Source of the DNA: Clavibacter sp. VKM Ac-2873
GTDB lineage: Bacteria > Actinomycetota > Actinomycetes > Actinomycetales > Microbacteriaceae
Direction of reading: 5' to 3'
NCBI RefSeq assembly: GCF_015351075.1
Contig: NZ_JADKRS010000005.1
Coordinates: forward strand, 65,577-129,576
DNA: 64,000 nucleotides
A program made the position numbers and the translations under genes. Of this stretch, positions 21,886 through 32,414 are shown in pieces; the stretch's first letter is position 1; every line of letters starts with the position of its first letter. Under the pieces are notes generated by a model, which ran no database searches, was not told the origin of the DNA, and worked only from the letters and a program-made list of their open reading frames with translations.

Positions 21886-22261
21886 ATGCCCACCGGCAAG
21901 GTGAAGTTCTACGACGAGGACAAGGGGTTCGGGTTCATCAGCTCGGACGACGGCCAGGAGGTCTTCCTGCACGCCTCGGCCCTGCCCTCGGGCGTCGCCG
22001 GCGTGAAGGCCGGCACCCGGCTCGAGTTCGGCATCGCGGACGGCAAGCGCGGCGCGCAGGCCCTCTCCGCGCGGATCCTCGACGCCCCGCCCTCGCTCGC
22101 CCGCATGTCCCGCAAGCCCGCCGACGACATGGCCGTGATCGTCGAGGACCTCGTGAAGGTCCTCGACGGGATCGGCACCGGCCTCAAGCGAGGCCGCTAC
22201 CCCGACGACGCGCACGGCCGCAAGATCGCGGCGCTGCTGCGCCGGGTCGCGGAGGAGCTCG

Positions 22262-22269
<8 letters not shown>
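21886..22269 (+). CDS. Cold-shock-domain protein with C-terminal helical extension
   Basis: A 127-residue protein. Residues 1-66 are a cold shock domain with KGFGFI and VFLHAS; residues 70-127 are an actinobacterial extension of helical type. A TAGACT -10 box and a 50-nt leader with GGGAAGAGG precede the ATG. The stop overlaps the DUF3027 start by 8 nt; the pairing is common in actinobacteria. It probably binds RNA or single-stranded DNA. Confidence 0.88.
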
Positions 22270-22909
<640 letters not shown>

Positions 22910-22920
22910 CGCGCGTCCCG

Positions 22921-22966
22921 CATGACGACGGCGGCGGCCCTCGAGGGGACCGCCGCCGTCGTCATG
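22921..22966. terminator. Bidirectional terminator between DUF3027 gene and serC
   Basis: A 17-bp perfect stem (22921-22937 with 22950-22966) encloses a self-complementary loop. It lies between convergent genes. Confidence 0.83.
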
Positions 22967-22978
22967 CGCGGGGCGGGA

Positions 22979-24997
<2,019 letters not shown>

Positions 24998-25076
24998 TCA
25001 CCGGGGGTTCTGTCCCGCATCCGTCGCGAGGATGACGTCTGCCGTTATGGATTCGTTAGAAATATGGTCCCTCAGG

Positions 25077-25105
25077 ATGACAAACGGGTGCGCGTCCCTT
25101 ACTCT
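25077..25105 (+). promoter_or_regulatory. Promoter of the NlpC/P60 gene
   Basis: ATGACA (25077-25082), a 17-nt spacer and TACTCT (25100-25105) form a near-consensus promoter. Transcription would start near 25112, which excludes the in-frame ATG at 25064 as a start and gives a leader of about 105 nt. Confidence 0.6.
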
Positions 25106-25111
25106 CGAACA

Positions 25112-25216
25112 GGCCCGACCGACCACCACAGAGGTTCCGGGCCCGATGCAGGGCGTCTCGACACCCGTCCCCTGCATGAGTACCCCTCGACGACCTTGGA
25201 GGGACGGGGCGCCAGC
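25112..25216 (+). promoter_or_regulatory. Structured 5' leader of the NlpC/P60 gene
   Basis: This leader contains an 8-bp hairpin (25146-25153 with 25170-25177). I looked for the conserved GGGGUGAA-type elements of the cyclic-di-AMP riboswitch that often precedes such genes and did not find them. The remaining region 24905-25076 holds no gene I can support. Confidence 0.4.
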
Positions 25217-26164
25217 ATGTCCGGCGTCGAGACGCAGGAGGTTGACAACTTGGCCCATGGTGACATCAGCGGTTCCGTCGGGAACCCGTCCGACCCGACC
25301 CGACCGCCCGCACCCGGGATGGATCGCCTGCCCACTCGCCGCGAGCTCCGCGCCGCCGAGACCGCGAAGGCCGTCCGCCCCCGGCGCGACTCCGCGACCC
25401 GCACGCTCCAGGCTCCCGCGCCCCGCCTGTCCCCGGCACCCGTGCCCACGGGACGTTCGCGCCGCACGAAGGCCGCCAACGCGGTCGTCATGACCTTCGT
25501 CACCGGCCTCGTGGGCGTCATGGCCATCCCGGCCTACGCCGCCGGATCCTCGCTCGAGCACACCGCGTCGGCGCCCGGTGCGTCGCTACAGGACTACACG
25601 GCCGCCAACGCGCAGGTCGTCACCGCAGACAACGCGTCGTCGGCTCCGGTCGAGGAGGAGGGCTTCACCGCCACCTCCGTCGCCGACCTCAACGCGCAGA
25701 AGGCCGCCTCCGCGCGCGCCGCCCTCGCGGAGCAGCGGCGCACGCAGCTCGCGTCCTCGGTCACGAGCTACACGGGCGCGTCCGCATCGCAGCTCTCCCA
25801 GAACCCGATCTACCCGGGCACCTCGGCCACCGGCGTCGCCGCCGTCGCCCGCCAGTACCTCAACGTGCCCTACGTCTTCGGCGGCAACACCCCCGCGGGC
25901 TTCGACTGCTCGGGCCTCGTCCAGTACGTGTTCGCCCAGTTCGGCCTCAACCTGGCGCACTCGGTGCGGGCACAGGGCGCGGCCGGCGTCACGGTACCCG
26001 CCTCCGAGGCGCGTGCCGGCGACATCGTCGTCTGGAACGACTTCAGCCACGACGGCATCTACACCGGCAACGGCATCATGATCGACGCGCCGAAGCCCGG
26101 CGACCACGTCAAGGAGCGCCCCGTCTGGAGCTCCAACGTGCACTACGTCCGCCTCCTGGGCTGA
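25217..26164 (+). CDS. Secreted NlpC/P60 peptidoglycan hydrolase (C40 peptidase)
   Basis: A 315-residue protein. A long basic N terminus with LPTRRELRAAE precedes a signal/TM segment ending near IPAYAAG. A linker region with coiled Ala-rich sequence follows, then the NlpC/P60 domain (last 110 or so residues) with catalytic Cys in GFDCSGLVQYVF and His in FSHDGIYTG. It cleaves stem peptides in the wall. The ATG at 25217 lacks a good ribosome site; the in-frame TTG at 25250 has AGGAGG 8 nt upstream and is a serious alternative (304 residues). Confidence 0.88.
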   Translation: MSGVETQEVDNLAHGDISGSVGNPSDPTRPPAPGMDRLPTRRELRAAETAKAVRPRRDSATRTLQAPAPRLSPAPVPTGRSRRTKAANAVVMTFVTGLVGVMAIPAYAAGSSLEHTASAPGASLQDYTAANAQVVTADNASSAPVEEEGFTATSVADLNAQKAASARAALAEQRRTQLASSVTSYTGASASQLSQNPIYPGTSATGVAAVARQYLNVPYVFGGNTPAGFDCSGLVQYVFAQFGLNLAHSVRAQGAAGVTVPASEARAGDIVVWNDFSHDGIYTGNGIMIDAPKPGDHVKERPVWSSNVHYVRLLG

Positions 26165-26186
26165 CACCGTCACGAGAACGACCCCG

Positions 26187-26230
26187 GGAGGCCGGCGGCA
26201 CGCATCCTGTGGGATGCGCCGCCGGCCTCC
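26187..26230 (+). terminator. NlpC/P60 gene terminator
   Basis: A 19-bp GC-rich stem in two blocks (12 and 7 bp) with a 2-nt bulge begins 23 nt after the stop. Confidence 0.75.
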
Positions 26231-26240
26231 TGCGTTCCCC

Positions 26241-26269
26241 GGGACAAACGGGGATCGAGGGGTTACCCT
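26241..26269 (+). promoter_or_regulatory. Promoter of the His-rich ORF/HNH transcript
   Basis: GGGACA (26241-26246), a 17-nt spacer and TACCCT (26264-26269). Start of transcription would be near 26276. Confidence 0.5.
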
Positions 26270-26307
26270 GTCCGGTGAGACGTCCCTCGACCCGCTCGGG
26301 AGCCCCG

Positions 26308-26421
26308 ATGACCACCGCACCTGACATCCGCACCATGGATGCGCACGTGCGCCACGGCCATCGGCACCATCCCCGGATGGGCAGCCACCTGTTCCACCCG
26401 AGCGGTCACCCGCTCTCCTAG
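26308..26421 (+). CDS. 37-residue His-rich mini-protein or leader peptide
   Basis: An ATG with GGGAG 5 nt upstream opens a 37-codon frame rich in His (8 of 37) and Arg: the middle reads HVRHGHRHHPRMGSHLFH. A promoter lies 40 nt upstream and a hairpin begins at the base after the stop, with the HNH gene beyond it. It could be a small metal-binding protein or a His-codon leader peptide for attenuation. I know no family for it. Confidence 0.45.
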   Translation: MTTAPDIRTMDAHVRHGHRHHPRMGSHLFHPSGHPLS

Positions 26422-26451
26422 AAGGCATCGCCGAGCACTCGGCGGTGCCTT
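26422..26451 (+). terminator. Hairpin after the His-rich ORF (terminator or attenuator)
   Basis: A 13-bp stem with one G-T pair (26422-26434 with 26439-26451) and a 4-nt loop lies directly after the mini-ORF stop and 70 nt before the HNH start. No U-tract follows. Confidence 0.55.
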
Positions 26452-26523
26452 CGCGTGTTCCCGGGGGCGGGACGCCTCATTCGGATTCCTGGAAGCCGTC
26501 CAGGCCGGTCTGAGAGGGATGTC

Positions 26524-27021
26524 GTGCGCACACTGGTACTCAACGCGGGCTTCGAGCCGCTCGCCGTCGTGTCGTTCAAGCGGGCCCTGGTGCTCGTGCT
26601 GAGCGGCAAGGCCACCATGCTCGCCCAGGACGAGGAGCACCCGATCCTCGGCAGCGGCGGCGCCTGGGGCCGCCCGTCCGTGATCCTGCTCACGCGGTAC
26701 GTGCGGCTCCCGCACGCGCGCCGCGTGCCCGTCTCGCGGCGCGGCGTGCTGCGGCGCGACGGGGGCCGGTGCGCGTACTGCGCCCGGAACGCGACCACCA
26801 TCGACCACGTCCTCCCGCGCTCGCGCGGCGGCAAGGACACGTGGGAGAACCTCGTGGCCTGCTGCCTGTCGTGCAACAACCGCAAGAGCGACCGCACGCC
26901 CGAGGAGATGGGCTGGACGCTCCGGACGTCGCCGCGGGCACCGCAGGGGAGCGGCTGGGTGGTCAGCGGGATGGAGCGGCCCGCCCCCGGGTGGGACGAG
27001 TTCCTGGCGCCCGCGGCCTGA
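26524..27021 (+). CDS. HNH endonuclease family protein
   Basis: A 165-residue protein. The N-terminal beta part starts VRTLVLNAGFEPLAVV; the HNH domain has CAYC, the catalytic IDHVLPRSRGG, then WENLVACCLSCNNRK with the second Cys pair. This single-copy HNH family is widespread in actinobacteria as a housekeeping-like gene; its DNA target is unknown. It starts with GTG, preceded by GAGAGGG. Confidence 0.88.
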   Translation: MRTLVLNAGFEPLAVVSFKRALVLVLSGKATMLAQDEEHPILGSGGAWGRPSVILLTRYVRLPHARRVPVSRRGVLRRDGGRCAYCARNATTIDHVLPRSRGGKDTWENLVACCLSCNNRKSDRTPEEMGWTLRTSPRAPQGSGWVVSGMERPAPGWDEFLAPAA

Positions 27022-27053
27022 TCCGCGCCCCGTCGCCTCCGTAGGCTGAGGGG

Positions 27054-29126
27054 ATGACCGCCGACGCTCGCACCTCCTCGACACCTGACGATCCCTTCCT
27101 CTGGCTGGAGGAGATCCACGGCGACCGCGCCCTCGAATGGGTGCGCGCGGAGAACGAGCGGACGCTCGGCCGATCGCCGGAGCGCGACCGCGCGGAGCTC
27201 ACGGGCGAGCTGCTCGCGGTGCTGGAGTCCGACGAGCGGATCCCGTACGTCTCGCGGCACGGGGAGCACCTCTACAACCTCTGGCGCGACGCGGACCACG
27301 TGCAGGGCCTCTGGCGGCGGACGACGCTCGACGAGTACGAGGCGCCGGCGCCCGAGTGGGAGGTGCTGCTCGACCTGGACGCGCTGGGCGCCGCCGAGGG
27401 GATCCCGTGGCAGTTCTCGCGGGCGCAGCTGCTGTCGCCCGCGCGCGACCGGGCGCTCGTGTCGCTCTCGCCCGACGGCGGCGACGCGGTCGCGGTCCGC
27501 GAGCTCGACCTCGGCACCGGGCTGTTCGTCGAGGACGGATTCGAGGTGCCGGTCGCGAAGACGATGGTGTCGTGGATCGACCGGGACACGGTCTTCGTCG
27601 GCACCGACTTCGGGCCGGGCAGCCTCACCGAGAGCTCGTACGCCCGGACCGCGCGCCGCTGGGGCCGCGGGCAGGCGCTCGCGGACGCGCCGGAGGTGCA
27701 CGCGGTCGCGGCCACCGACATGCTCGTCCACGTGACGCACGACCCCACGCCGGGATTCGAGCGCGACGTGGTGCGGGAGGTGCCCGACTTCTTCACGTCC
27801 AGGACGCTCCTGCTGACGGACGCGGGGACCGTCCCGATCGACGTGCCCGAGGACGTGGACGTCGACCTGCACCGCGAGTGGCTCGTGCTGCGGCCGCGCA
27901 CCGACACGGAGATCGGCGGCGTCGTGCACGCCGCGGGCTCGCTGCTGGCGGCGCGCCTCGACGACTTCCTCGCCGGATCCCGCGAGCTCGCCGTGCTGTT
28001 CGCGCCGACCTCGTCGCGGAGCCTCGAGGACTGGGCCTGGACCGCGGGGCACCTCGTGCTGACGCTGCTCGAGGACGTCGCGAGCCGGATCCGCGTCCTC
28101 ACGCCGCCGACGGCGGTCGGCTCCGGCGGCTGGCGGGAGGAGGACGTGCGCGTGGGGACGCCGCTCGCATCCGTCTCCGTCGTCGCGACGGACCGGGAGA
28201 CCGACGAGTACTGGCTCGCCGTGACCGGGTTCCTCACCCCGCCGACGCTGCTGCGCGGCGTGGTGGGCGAGGGCGCGCCCCGGCCGGTCAAGGAGCAGCC
28301 CGCGTCCTTCGACGCCACGGGCCTCGAGGTGCAGCAGCACTTCGCCGTGTCGGACGACGGGACGCGCGTGCCCTACTTCCAGGTGGGGCCGCGTGGCCTG
28401 CCGCTCGACGGATCCGCGCCGACGCTCCTCTCCGGCTACGGCGGCTTCGAGAACAGCCGCCTGCCGTCGTACAGCGGCGTCGTGGGGCGCGGCTGGCTCG
28501 CGCGCGGCGGGGTCTACGTGCTCGCCAACATCCGCGGCGGCGGCGAGTACGGGCCGGCGTGGCACCGCGCCGCGCTGCGGGAGCGCCGGCATCGCGCGTA
28601 CGAGGACTTCGCCGCCGTCGCGCGCGATCTCGTGGAGCGCGGCGTGACCGTCCCGGCGCGCCTCGGCTGCGAGGGCCGGAGCAACGGCGGCCTGCTGGTC
28701 GGCAACATGCTCACGACCTACCCGGAGCTGTTCGGCGCCGTGATCTGCGGGGTGCCGCTCCTGGACATGCGGCGGTACACGCGCCTGTCGGCGGGAGCCT
28801 CGTGGATCGCCGAGTACGGGGACCCGGACGTGCCGTCCGACTGGGACTTCATCCGGACCTTCTCGCCGTACCACAACGTGCGCGCCGGGATCGCATACCC
28901 GGCGACGCTGGTCTACGCGGCCACGAGCGACGACCGCGTCGGCCCGGTGCAGGCGCGGAAGATGGTCGCGCTGCTGCACGAGACCGGCGTCGAGGATGCC
29001 TGGTACTTCGAGAACACCGCGGGCGGGCACGGCGGATCGGCGGACAATCCCGCGACGGCGAGGCTGCAGTCGCTCATCCACGCGTTCCTCTGGGAGCGGC
29101 TCGGGGGCGCAGCGGCGCGCGTGTGA
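27054..29126 (+). CDS. Prolyl oligopeptidase family serine peptidase (S9A)
   Basis: A 690-residue protein. An N-terminal beta-propeller (about 75-400) gates a C-terminal alpha/beta hydrolase. The nucleophile Ser lies in EGRSNGGLLVGN, Asp in YAATSDDRVGP and His in GGHGGSADN. ANIRGGGEYGPAWH is the usual signature before the Ser. It cleaves short proline-containing peptides, probably in the cytoplasm since no signal peptide is seen. The promoter is leaderless: TAGGCT (27042-27047), 6 nt, ATG. Confidence 0.93.
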   Translation: MTADARTSSTPDDPFLWLEEIHGDRALEWVRAENERTLGRSPERDRAELTGELLAVLESDERIPYVSRHGEHLYNLWRDADHVQGLWRRTTLDEYEAPAPEWEVLLDLDALGAAEGIPWQFSRAQLLSPARDRALVSLSPDGGDAVAVRELDLGTGLFVEDGFEVPVAKTMVSWIDRDTVFVGTDFGPGSLTESSYARTARRWGRGQALADAPEVHAVAATDMLVHVTHDPTPGFERDVVREVPDFFTSRTLLLTDAGTVPIDVPEDVDVDLHREWLVLRPRTDTEIGGVVHAAGSLLAARLDDFLAGSRELAVLFAPTSSRSLEDWAWTAGHLVLTLLEDVASRIRVLTPPTAVGSGGWREEDVRVGTPLASVSVVATDRETDEYWLAVTGFLTPPTLLRGVVGEGAPRPVKEQPASFDATGLEVQQHFAVSDDGTRVPYFQVGPRGLPLDGSAPTLLSGYGGFENSRLPSYSGVVGRGWLARGGVYVLANIRGGGEYGPAWHRAALRERRHRAYEDFAAVARDLVERGVTVPARLGCEGRSNGGLLVGNMLTTYPELFGAVICGVPLLDMRRYTRLSAGASWIAEYGDPDVPSDWDFIRTFSPYHNVRAGIAYPATLVYAATSDDRVGPVQARKMVALLHETGVEDAWYFENTAGGHGGSADNPATARLQSLIHAFLWERLGGAAARV

Positions 29127-29168
29127 GCCGCCGCGCGGCGGCCTGATGCCGGGCGGTCGCCCAGGCGG

Positions 29169-29936
29169 TCAGGCGTCGCGGCGGACCGTGGCTCGGGGTC
29201 GCAGGCCGGACACGAGGCCGGTCAGCATCGCCGTCGGCTCCAGGCCCACCTCGCGCTCGAGGCGCGTGCGGTAGACCTCGAAGGCGCGCAGGGCGTCCGA
29301 CTGGTTGCCGGCCGCGACGTGCACCGCGATCAGGCAGCGCTGCGCGGTCTCGCGGAGGGGATCGACGTCGATGGCGCGTCGGGCGGCCGAGGCCGCCTCG
29401 TGCAGGCGCGAACGGGTCAGGAGCGCCTGGGACTGGGCCTCCAGCGCGTTGACGCGCAGGTGCCGCCACTCCTCCGCCGCGGGCTCCAGCCAGGCGTCGA
29501 ACCAGTCGGGCAGGAGGTCCGCGCTGAAGAGGGCCACCGCGGCGGGCGAGATGTCCGCGTCGTCCGGCTCCTCCTCTCGTGGTTCGAGCAGGCGTGCCGC
29601 CGTCGCCCGGGCCGTCCGGAGGTCGACGGCGACCGCGTCGTTCAGCGTCAGCCCGCCGGGTGCGGAGCCGACGATCTCGCGGCCGCCGTCGCCGAGACGC
29701 GCGATGGCGGATCGGAGGCTCGATGCGGCACGGCCGTCCACGGCGTCGGGCCACAGCTGGCTGGCGAGCGTGCCGCGGTCGGCGGGGCGGGCCCGGATCG
29801 CGAGTGCGGCGATGAGCCGCCTGGTGCCGTCGGAGAGGGCGGCTCCGGTCGGATCCGGGCCGATCGACGCGGAGGCGGGACCCGCGCCGAGACCCTGGAC
29901 GCGGAATCCGCCGAGCACGTCGACGCGGATCACCAC
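29169..29936 (-). CDS. SARP-like transcriptional activator (BTAD domain)
   Basis: A 255-residue protein with an N-terminal OmpR-like winged helix (about 1-95, including LIAALAIRARP and LWPD...SSLRSAIARL) and a C-terminal bacterial transcriptional activator (TPR-like) domain (about 100-245) ending FEVYRTRLEREVGLEP. SARP proteins activate secondary metabolism or stress genes. No biosynthetic cluster is adjacent. It is encoded on the same strand downstream of the LPXTG gene, which it could regulate (speculative). Confidence 0.83.
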   Translation of the reverse strand: MVIRVDVLGGFRVQGLGAGPASASIGPDPTGAALSDGTRRLIAALAIRARPADRGTLASQLWPDAVDGRAASSLRSAIARLGDGGREIVGSAPGGLTLNDAVAVDLRTARATAARLLEPREEEPDDADISPAAVALFSADLLPDWFDAWLEPAAEEWRHLRVNALEAQSQALLTRSRLHEAASAARRAIDVDPLRETAQRCLIAVHVAAGNQSDALRAFEVYRTRLEREVGLEPTAMLTGLVSGLRPRATVRRDA

Positions 29937-30098
29937 GGCGCCTCGCCGGGGAGAGGGCGGCGGGCGAGCGCAGGCGAATCGCGCGTCGAGCGGAGGGATC
30001 CGCCGTGGACTCGCTCATGCATCCGGCACCTCCATCGCGGCCACCGTATCCGCTCGGGGGCGAAAGCCCACCATGGACGTGCTTTTGGGGCTACGCAC

Positions 30099-30136
30099 GA
30101 CGCATCGCCCGACGACGTGTCGTCGGGCGATGCGTC
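30099..30136 (-). terminator. Terminator of the LPXTG gene
   Basis: An 18-nt inverted repeat (30099-30116 with 30119-30136) separated by 2 nt, 19 nt past the LPXTG stop. Confidence 0.78.
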
Positions 30137-30154
30137 AGGGGATCCGCGGTGCGG

Positions 30155-31480
30155 CTACCGCTGGGCGGACCGGCGTCGCGCGTTCCAGCCCAGGCCGAGC
30201 GCACCCAGGACGAGCGCGGCCAGGCCCCAGCCGATCGTGGGCGTGGGGTCGTAGCCCGTCACCGGCAGCGATCCGCCCGGCGTCGTGCCGCCGGGGACGA
30301 TCGGGGTGGCGGTCGTGCTCGTGGGGGTGGGCGTCCCCACGGTCGGGGTGGGGGTCCCGACGGTCGGGGTGGGCGTGGGGGCCGTGGCGGTGGGCGTCGG
30401 AGCCGTGGGCGTGGGCGTGGGAGCCGTCGCGGTGGGCGTCGGGACGGTGGGCGTCGGGGTCGGCGCGGTGGCCGTCGGCGTCGGGGCCGTCGGAGTGGGC
30501 GTCGGGGCCGTCGGCGTGGGGGTCGGCGCGGTGGGCGTCGGCGTGGGAGCCGTGGGCGTCGGGGTCGGCGCGGTGGGCGTCGGGGTCGGAGCCGTGGGCG
30601 TGGGGGTCGGCGCGGTGGGCGTCGGCGTGGGGGCCGTCGGGGTGGGCGTCGGGGCGGTGGGCGTGGGAGTGGGCGCGGGCGTGGTGGGCTGCACCGTCGG
30701 GGTCGCGGTGGGCGTCGCCGTCGGGGTCGGGGTCGGCGTCACGACCGCCGTGACGAAGTTGCTGATGTTCGTGCTGCAGGTGACGGTCGCGCCGCCGCCG
30801 TTGCCGGAGCCGTTGCACTGGTTCACCTGGACGAGGAGCGCGGAGGTGGAGGTGGAGGTCGGCACGGTGCAGGTGACGCGGCCCGCGGCGCCGCCGCCGT
30901 TGCCGGAGCCGTTGCACTGGGTGACGTCGGCGCCCGTGGTGCTGGAGACCGGATTGCAGGCCGTTCCGCCCGCCGCGCCGTCCGTGGCGGATCCGACGCA
31001 CTGGTTCACCGTCGCGGGCGTCGTGGTGCTGTCGCCGACGATGTTGTTGGTGATGTCCACGTTGCAGATGACATTGCTGCCGCCGCCGTTGGCGACGCCG
31101 TTGCACTGCTGGACCGCGGTGATGATGATGCCGTCGCGCTGCGACACCGTGGTGGTGCAGAGGGGCGCCGCTCCCGCGGCACCGGCGCACACGCGGGTGG
31201 TGACCGTCGAGGATCCGGTCTGCGTCGCGACGTTCAATTCGTTGACGACCGTCACGTCGCATTCGACCTGGTCGCCACCGCCGTTCGGGGTGTCGTTGCA
31301 CTGCGCCGTGGTCGTCGGGGAGACGGCAGCGGACGCGGACTGGATCTGGCCGCTCACGCCGACCACGGCGACCAGCGCGATGAGCGCGGCGCCCGCCGAC
31401 GCGAGGAAGCGCCCGCGGAGGGGACGACGCGGACGGCGGGCGGGAATTGCGGTCCCGGATGATGCGAGGTGATTCGGCAC
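30155..31480 (-). CDS. LPXTG-anchored surface protein with Pro/Thr repeat stalk
   Basis: A 441-residue protein. Signal peptide (about 1-50, ending SAS-A), then four copies of a Cys-rich unit of the form QCNGxxNGGG...V.C.V.I.N (about 57-250), then a long TPTPTAP repeat stalk (about 260-385), then LPVTG at about 405-409, a hydrophobic helix and RRR tail: a classic sortase substrate. The GTG at 31480 is chosen for AAGGAG 4 nt upstream. The paired Cys in each head unit may form disulfides. Likely role is in wall surface contact; no ligand is known. No sortase gene lies in the window. Confidence 0.87.
   Translation of the reverse strand: MPNHLASSGTAIPARRPRRPLRGRFLASAGAALIALVAVVGVSGQIQSASAAVSPTTTAQCNDTPNGGGDQVECDVTVVNELNVATQTGSSTVTTRVCAGAAGAAPLCTTTVSQRDGIIITAVQQCNGVANGGGSNVICNVDITNNIVGDSTTTPATVNQCVGSATDGAAGGTACNPVSSTTGADVTQCNGSGNGGGAAGRVTCTVPTSTSTSALLVQVNQCNGSGNGGGATVTCSTNISNFVTAVVTPTPTPTATPTATPTVQPTTPAPTPTPTAPTPTPTAPTPTPTAPTPTPTAPTPTPTAPTPTPTAPTPTPTAPTPTPTAPTPTPTAPTPTATAPTPTPTVPTPTATAPTPTPTAPTPTATAPTPTPTVGTPTPTVGTPTPTSTTATPIVPGGTTPGGSLPVTGYDPTPTIGWGLAALVLGALGLGWNARRRSAQR
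30330..30720. repeat. GC-rich tandem repeat encoding the Pro/Thr stalk
   Basis: Degenerate 21-nt units, built from GTGGGCGTCGGGGTCGGCGC-type sequence on the plus strand, encode TPTPTAP heptads on the minus strand. Copy number is likely to vary between strains. Confidence 0.9.
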
Positions 31481-31630
31481 GGTGCTCCTTCTTCCCGGCG
31501 AGCGTGCTCGCGACCCCGCGACGTGCCCGCGACGCCCGCGTGACGGGCCCGTGACACCCGGCGCGCCGCGCATGCCGGCCCCCGGCATTCCGGGGGCTGC
31601 GTAATTCATTACGGGGAGCCCCCGGGACGA

Positions 31631-31668
31631 CGAAGAGGGCCGATCCGCTGGCGGATCGGCCCTCTTCG
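31631..31668 (-). terminator. lsr2 terminator
   Basis: An 18-nt inverted repeat (31631-31648 with 31651-31668), about 33 nt past the lsr2 stop. Confidence 0.83.
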
Positions 31669-31701
31669 CAAGTGCTGCGCGCGATGCGCGCGTCGTGTCG
31701 C

Positions 31702-32052
31702 CTACTTGTTGGCGCGGTACTCCTCGAGCAGGTCGGCGGAGATGCGGCCGCGCTCGGAGACCTTGTGGCCGTGCTCGCGGAGCCACTCGCGGGCGGCGCC
31801 GAGGTCTTCCTTGGGGGCGCTGGAGGACGAGCGGCGCGAGCCGGCCGAACGGCCGGTGGAGGCGCGGCCGACGCGGCGCGCGCGGTCGACGTACGTGTCG
31901 AGCGCCTCACGGAGCTTCGCGGCGTTGGCGTCGCTCAGATCGATCTCGTAATTCACGCCGTCGAGCGCGAACGGGACGGTCTCGCCCTTTCCCTCTTCGA
32001 TGACGACGCCGTCGATGTCGTCGACGAGCGTGGTGACAACCTTGCGAGCCAC
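31702..32052 (-). CDS. lsr2: Lsr2 nucleoid-associated protein
   Basis: A 116-residue Lsr2. The N-terminal dimerisation domain begins ARKVVTTLVDDIDG, an Arg/Ser linker sits at about 62-80, and the C-terminal DNA-binding domain has REWLREHGHKVSERGRI with an RGR AT-hook-like motif. It is the actinobacterial H-NS analogue that silences AT-rich, foreign DNA. The GTG at 32052 is chosen for AGAGGA 6 nt upstream and the conserved start. It may silence the lower-GC insert near 40.4 kb (inference). Confidence 0.95.
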   Translation of the reverse strand: MARKVVTTLVDDIDGVVIEEGKGETVPFALDGVNYEIDLSDANAAKLREALDTYVDRARRVGRASTGRSAGSRRSSSSAPKEDLGAAREWLREHGHKVSERGRISADLLEEYRANK

Positions 32053-32360
32053 GTCTGTTCCTCTCATTGCAGATGGTGCATCAGATGATGCGGCGAGAAC
32101 CACGATACCCGTTGTCCGCGGGAAATCCGACATCGTTCGTGAATCGGCGACGGAATTGACCGACAATCCACGGGAAGACGGTCCCCGATACGTCGCCGCG
32201 TCGTCGCCGCGCGCATTCCGACGCATCCGCGCGCGATCCCCGGCGCGGTTTCCCGCGCATCGCGGCGGCGTGTCGCCGGCATATCCCGGGGGAATGCCGT
32301 TCGATCTCCCCGCCTAGGGAATTGCAGGGGCGCCCCGCGAATGGGCGCGCGGGGACGCGG
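32053..32360. other. Non-coding region upstream of lsr2
   Basis: About 310 nt without a gene I can support. It is less GC-rich than its surroundings and holds a TATCGT -10-like box for lsr2 (minus strand). Autoregulation by Lsr2 binding is plausible but not shown by sequence. Confidence 0.4.
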
Positions 32361-32393
32361 GAGGGCCCGCGGAGACGTGCTCCGCGGGCCCTC
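32361..32393 (-). terminator. Terminator of the YrdC-like gene
   Basis: A 14-bp perfect stem (32361-32374 with 32380-32393) with loop ACGTG, about 22 nt past the stop. Confidence 0.8.
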
Positions 32394-32414
32394 GAGGTGC
32401 TGATCCGGACGGGA

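Noticed and set aside
25064-25216. N-terminal extension of the NlpC/P60 protein from ATG 25064
   Set aside because: A near-consensus promoter lies downstream of that ATG, and the encoded 51 residues look like untranslated leader.
30330-30720. Repeat array that might be taken for CRISPR
   Set aside because: Units are directly adjacent, code for TPTPTAP heptads and have no unique spacers; no cas genes are present.
30285-31472. Long plus-strand frame with VGVGVGAV repeats
   Set aside because: It is the antisense of the Pro/Thr stalk of the LPXTG gene; the minus strand has the signal peptide, LPVTG anchor and ribosome site.
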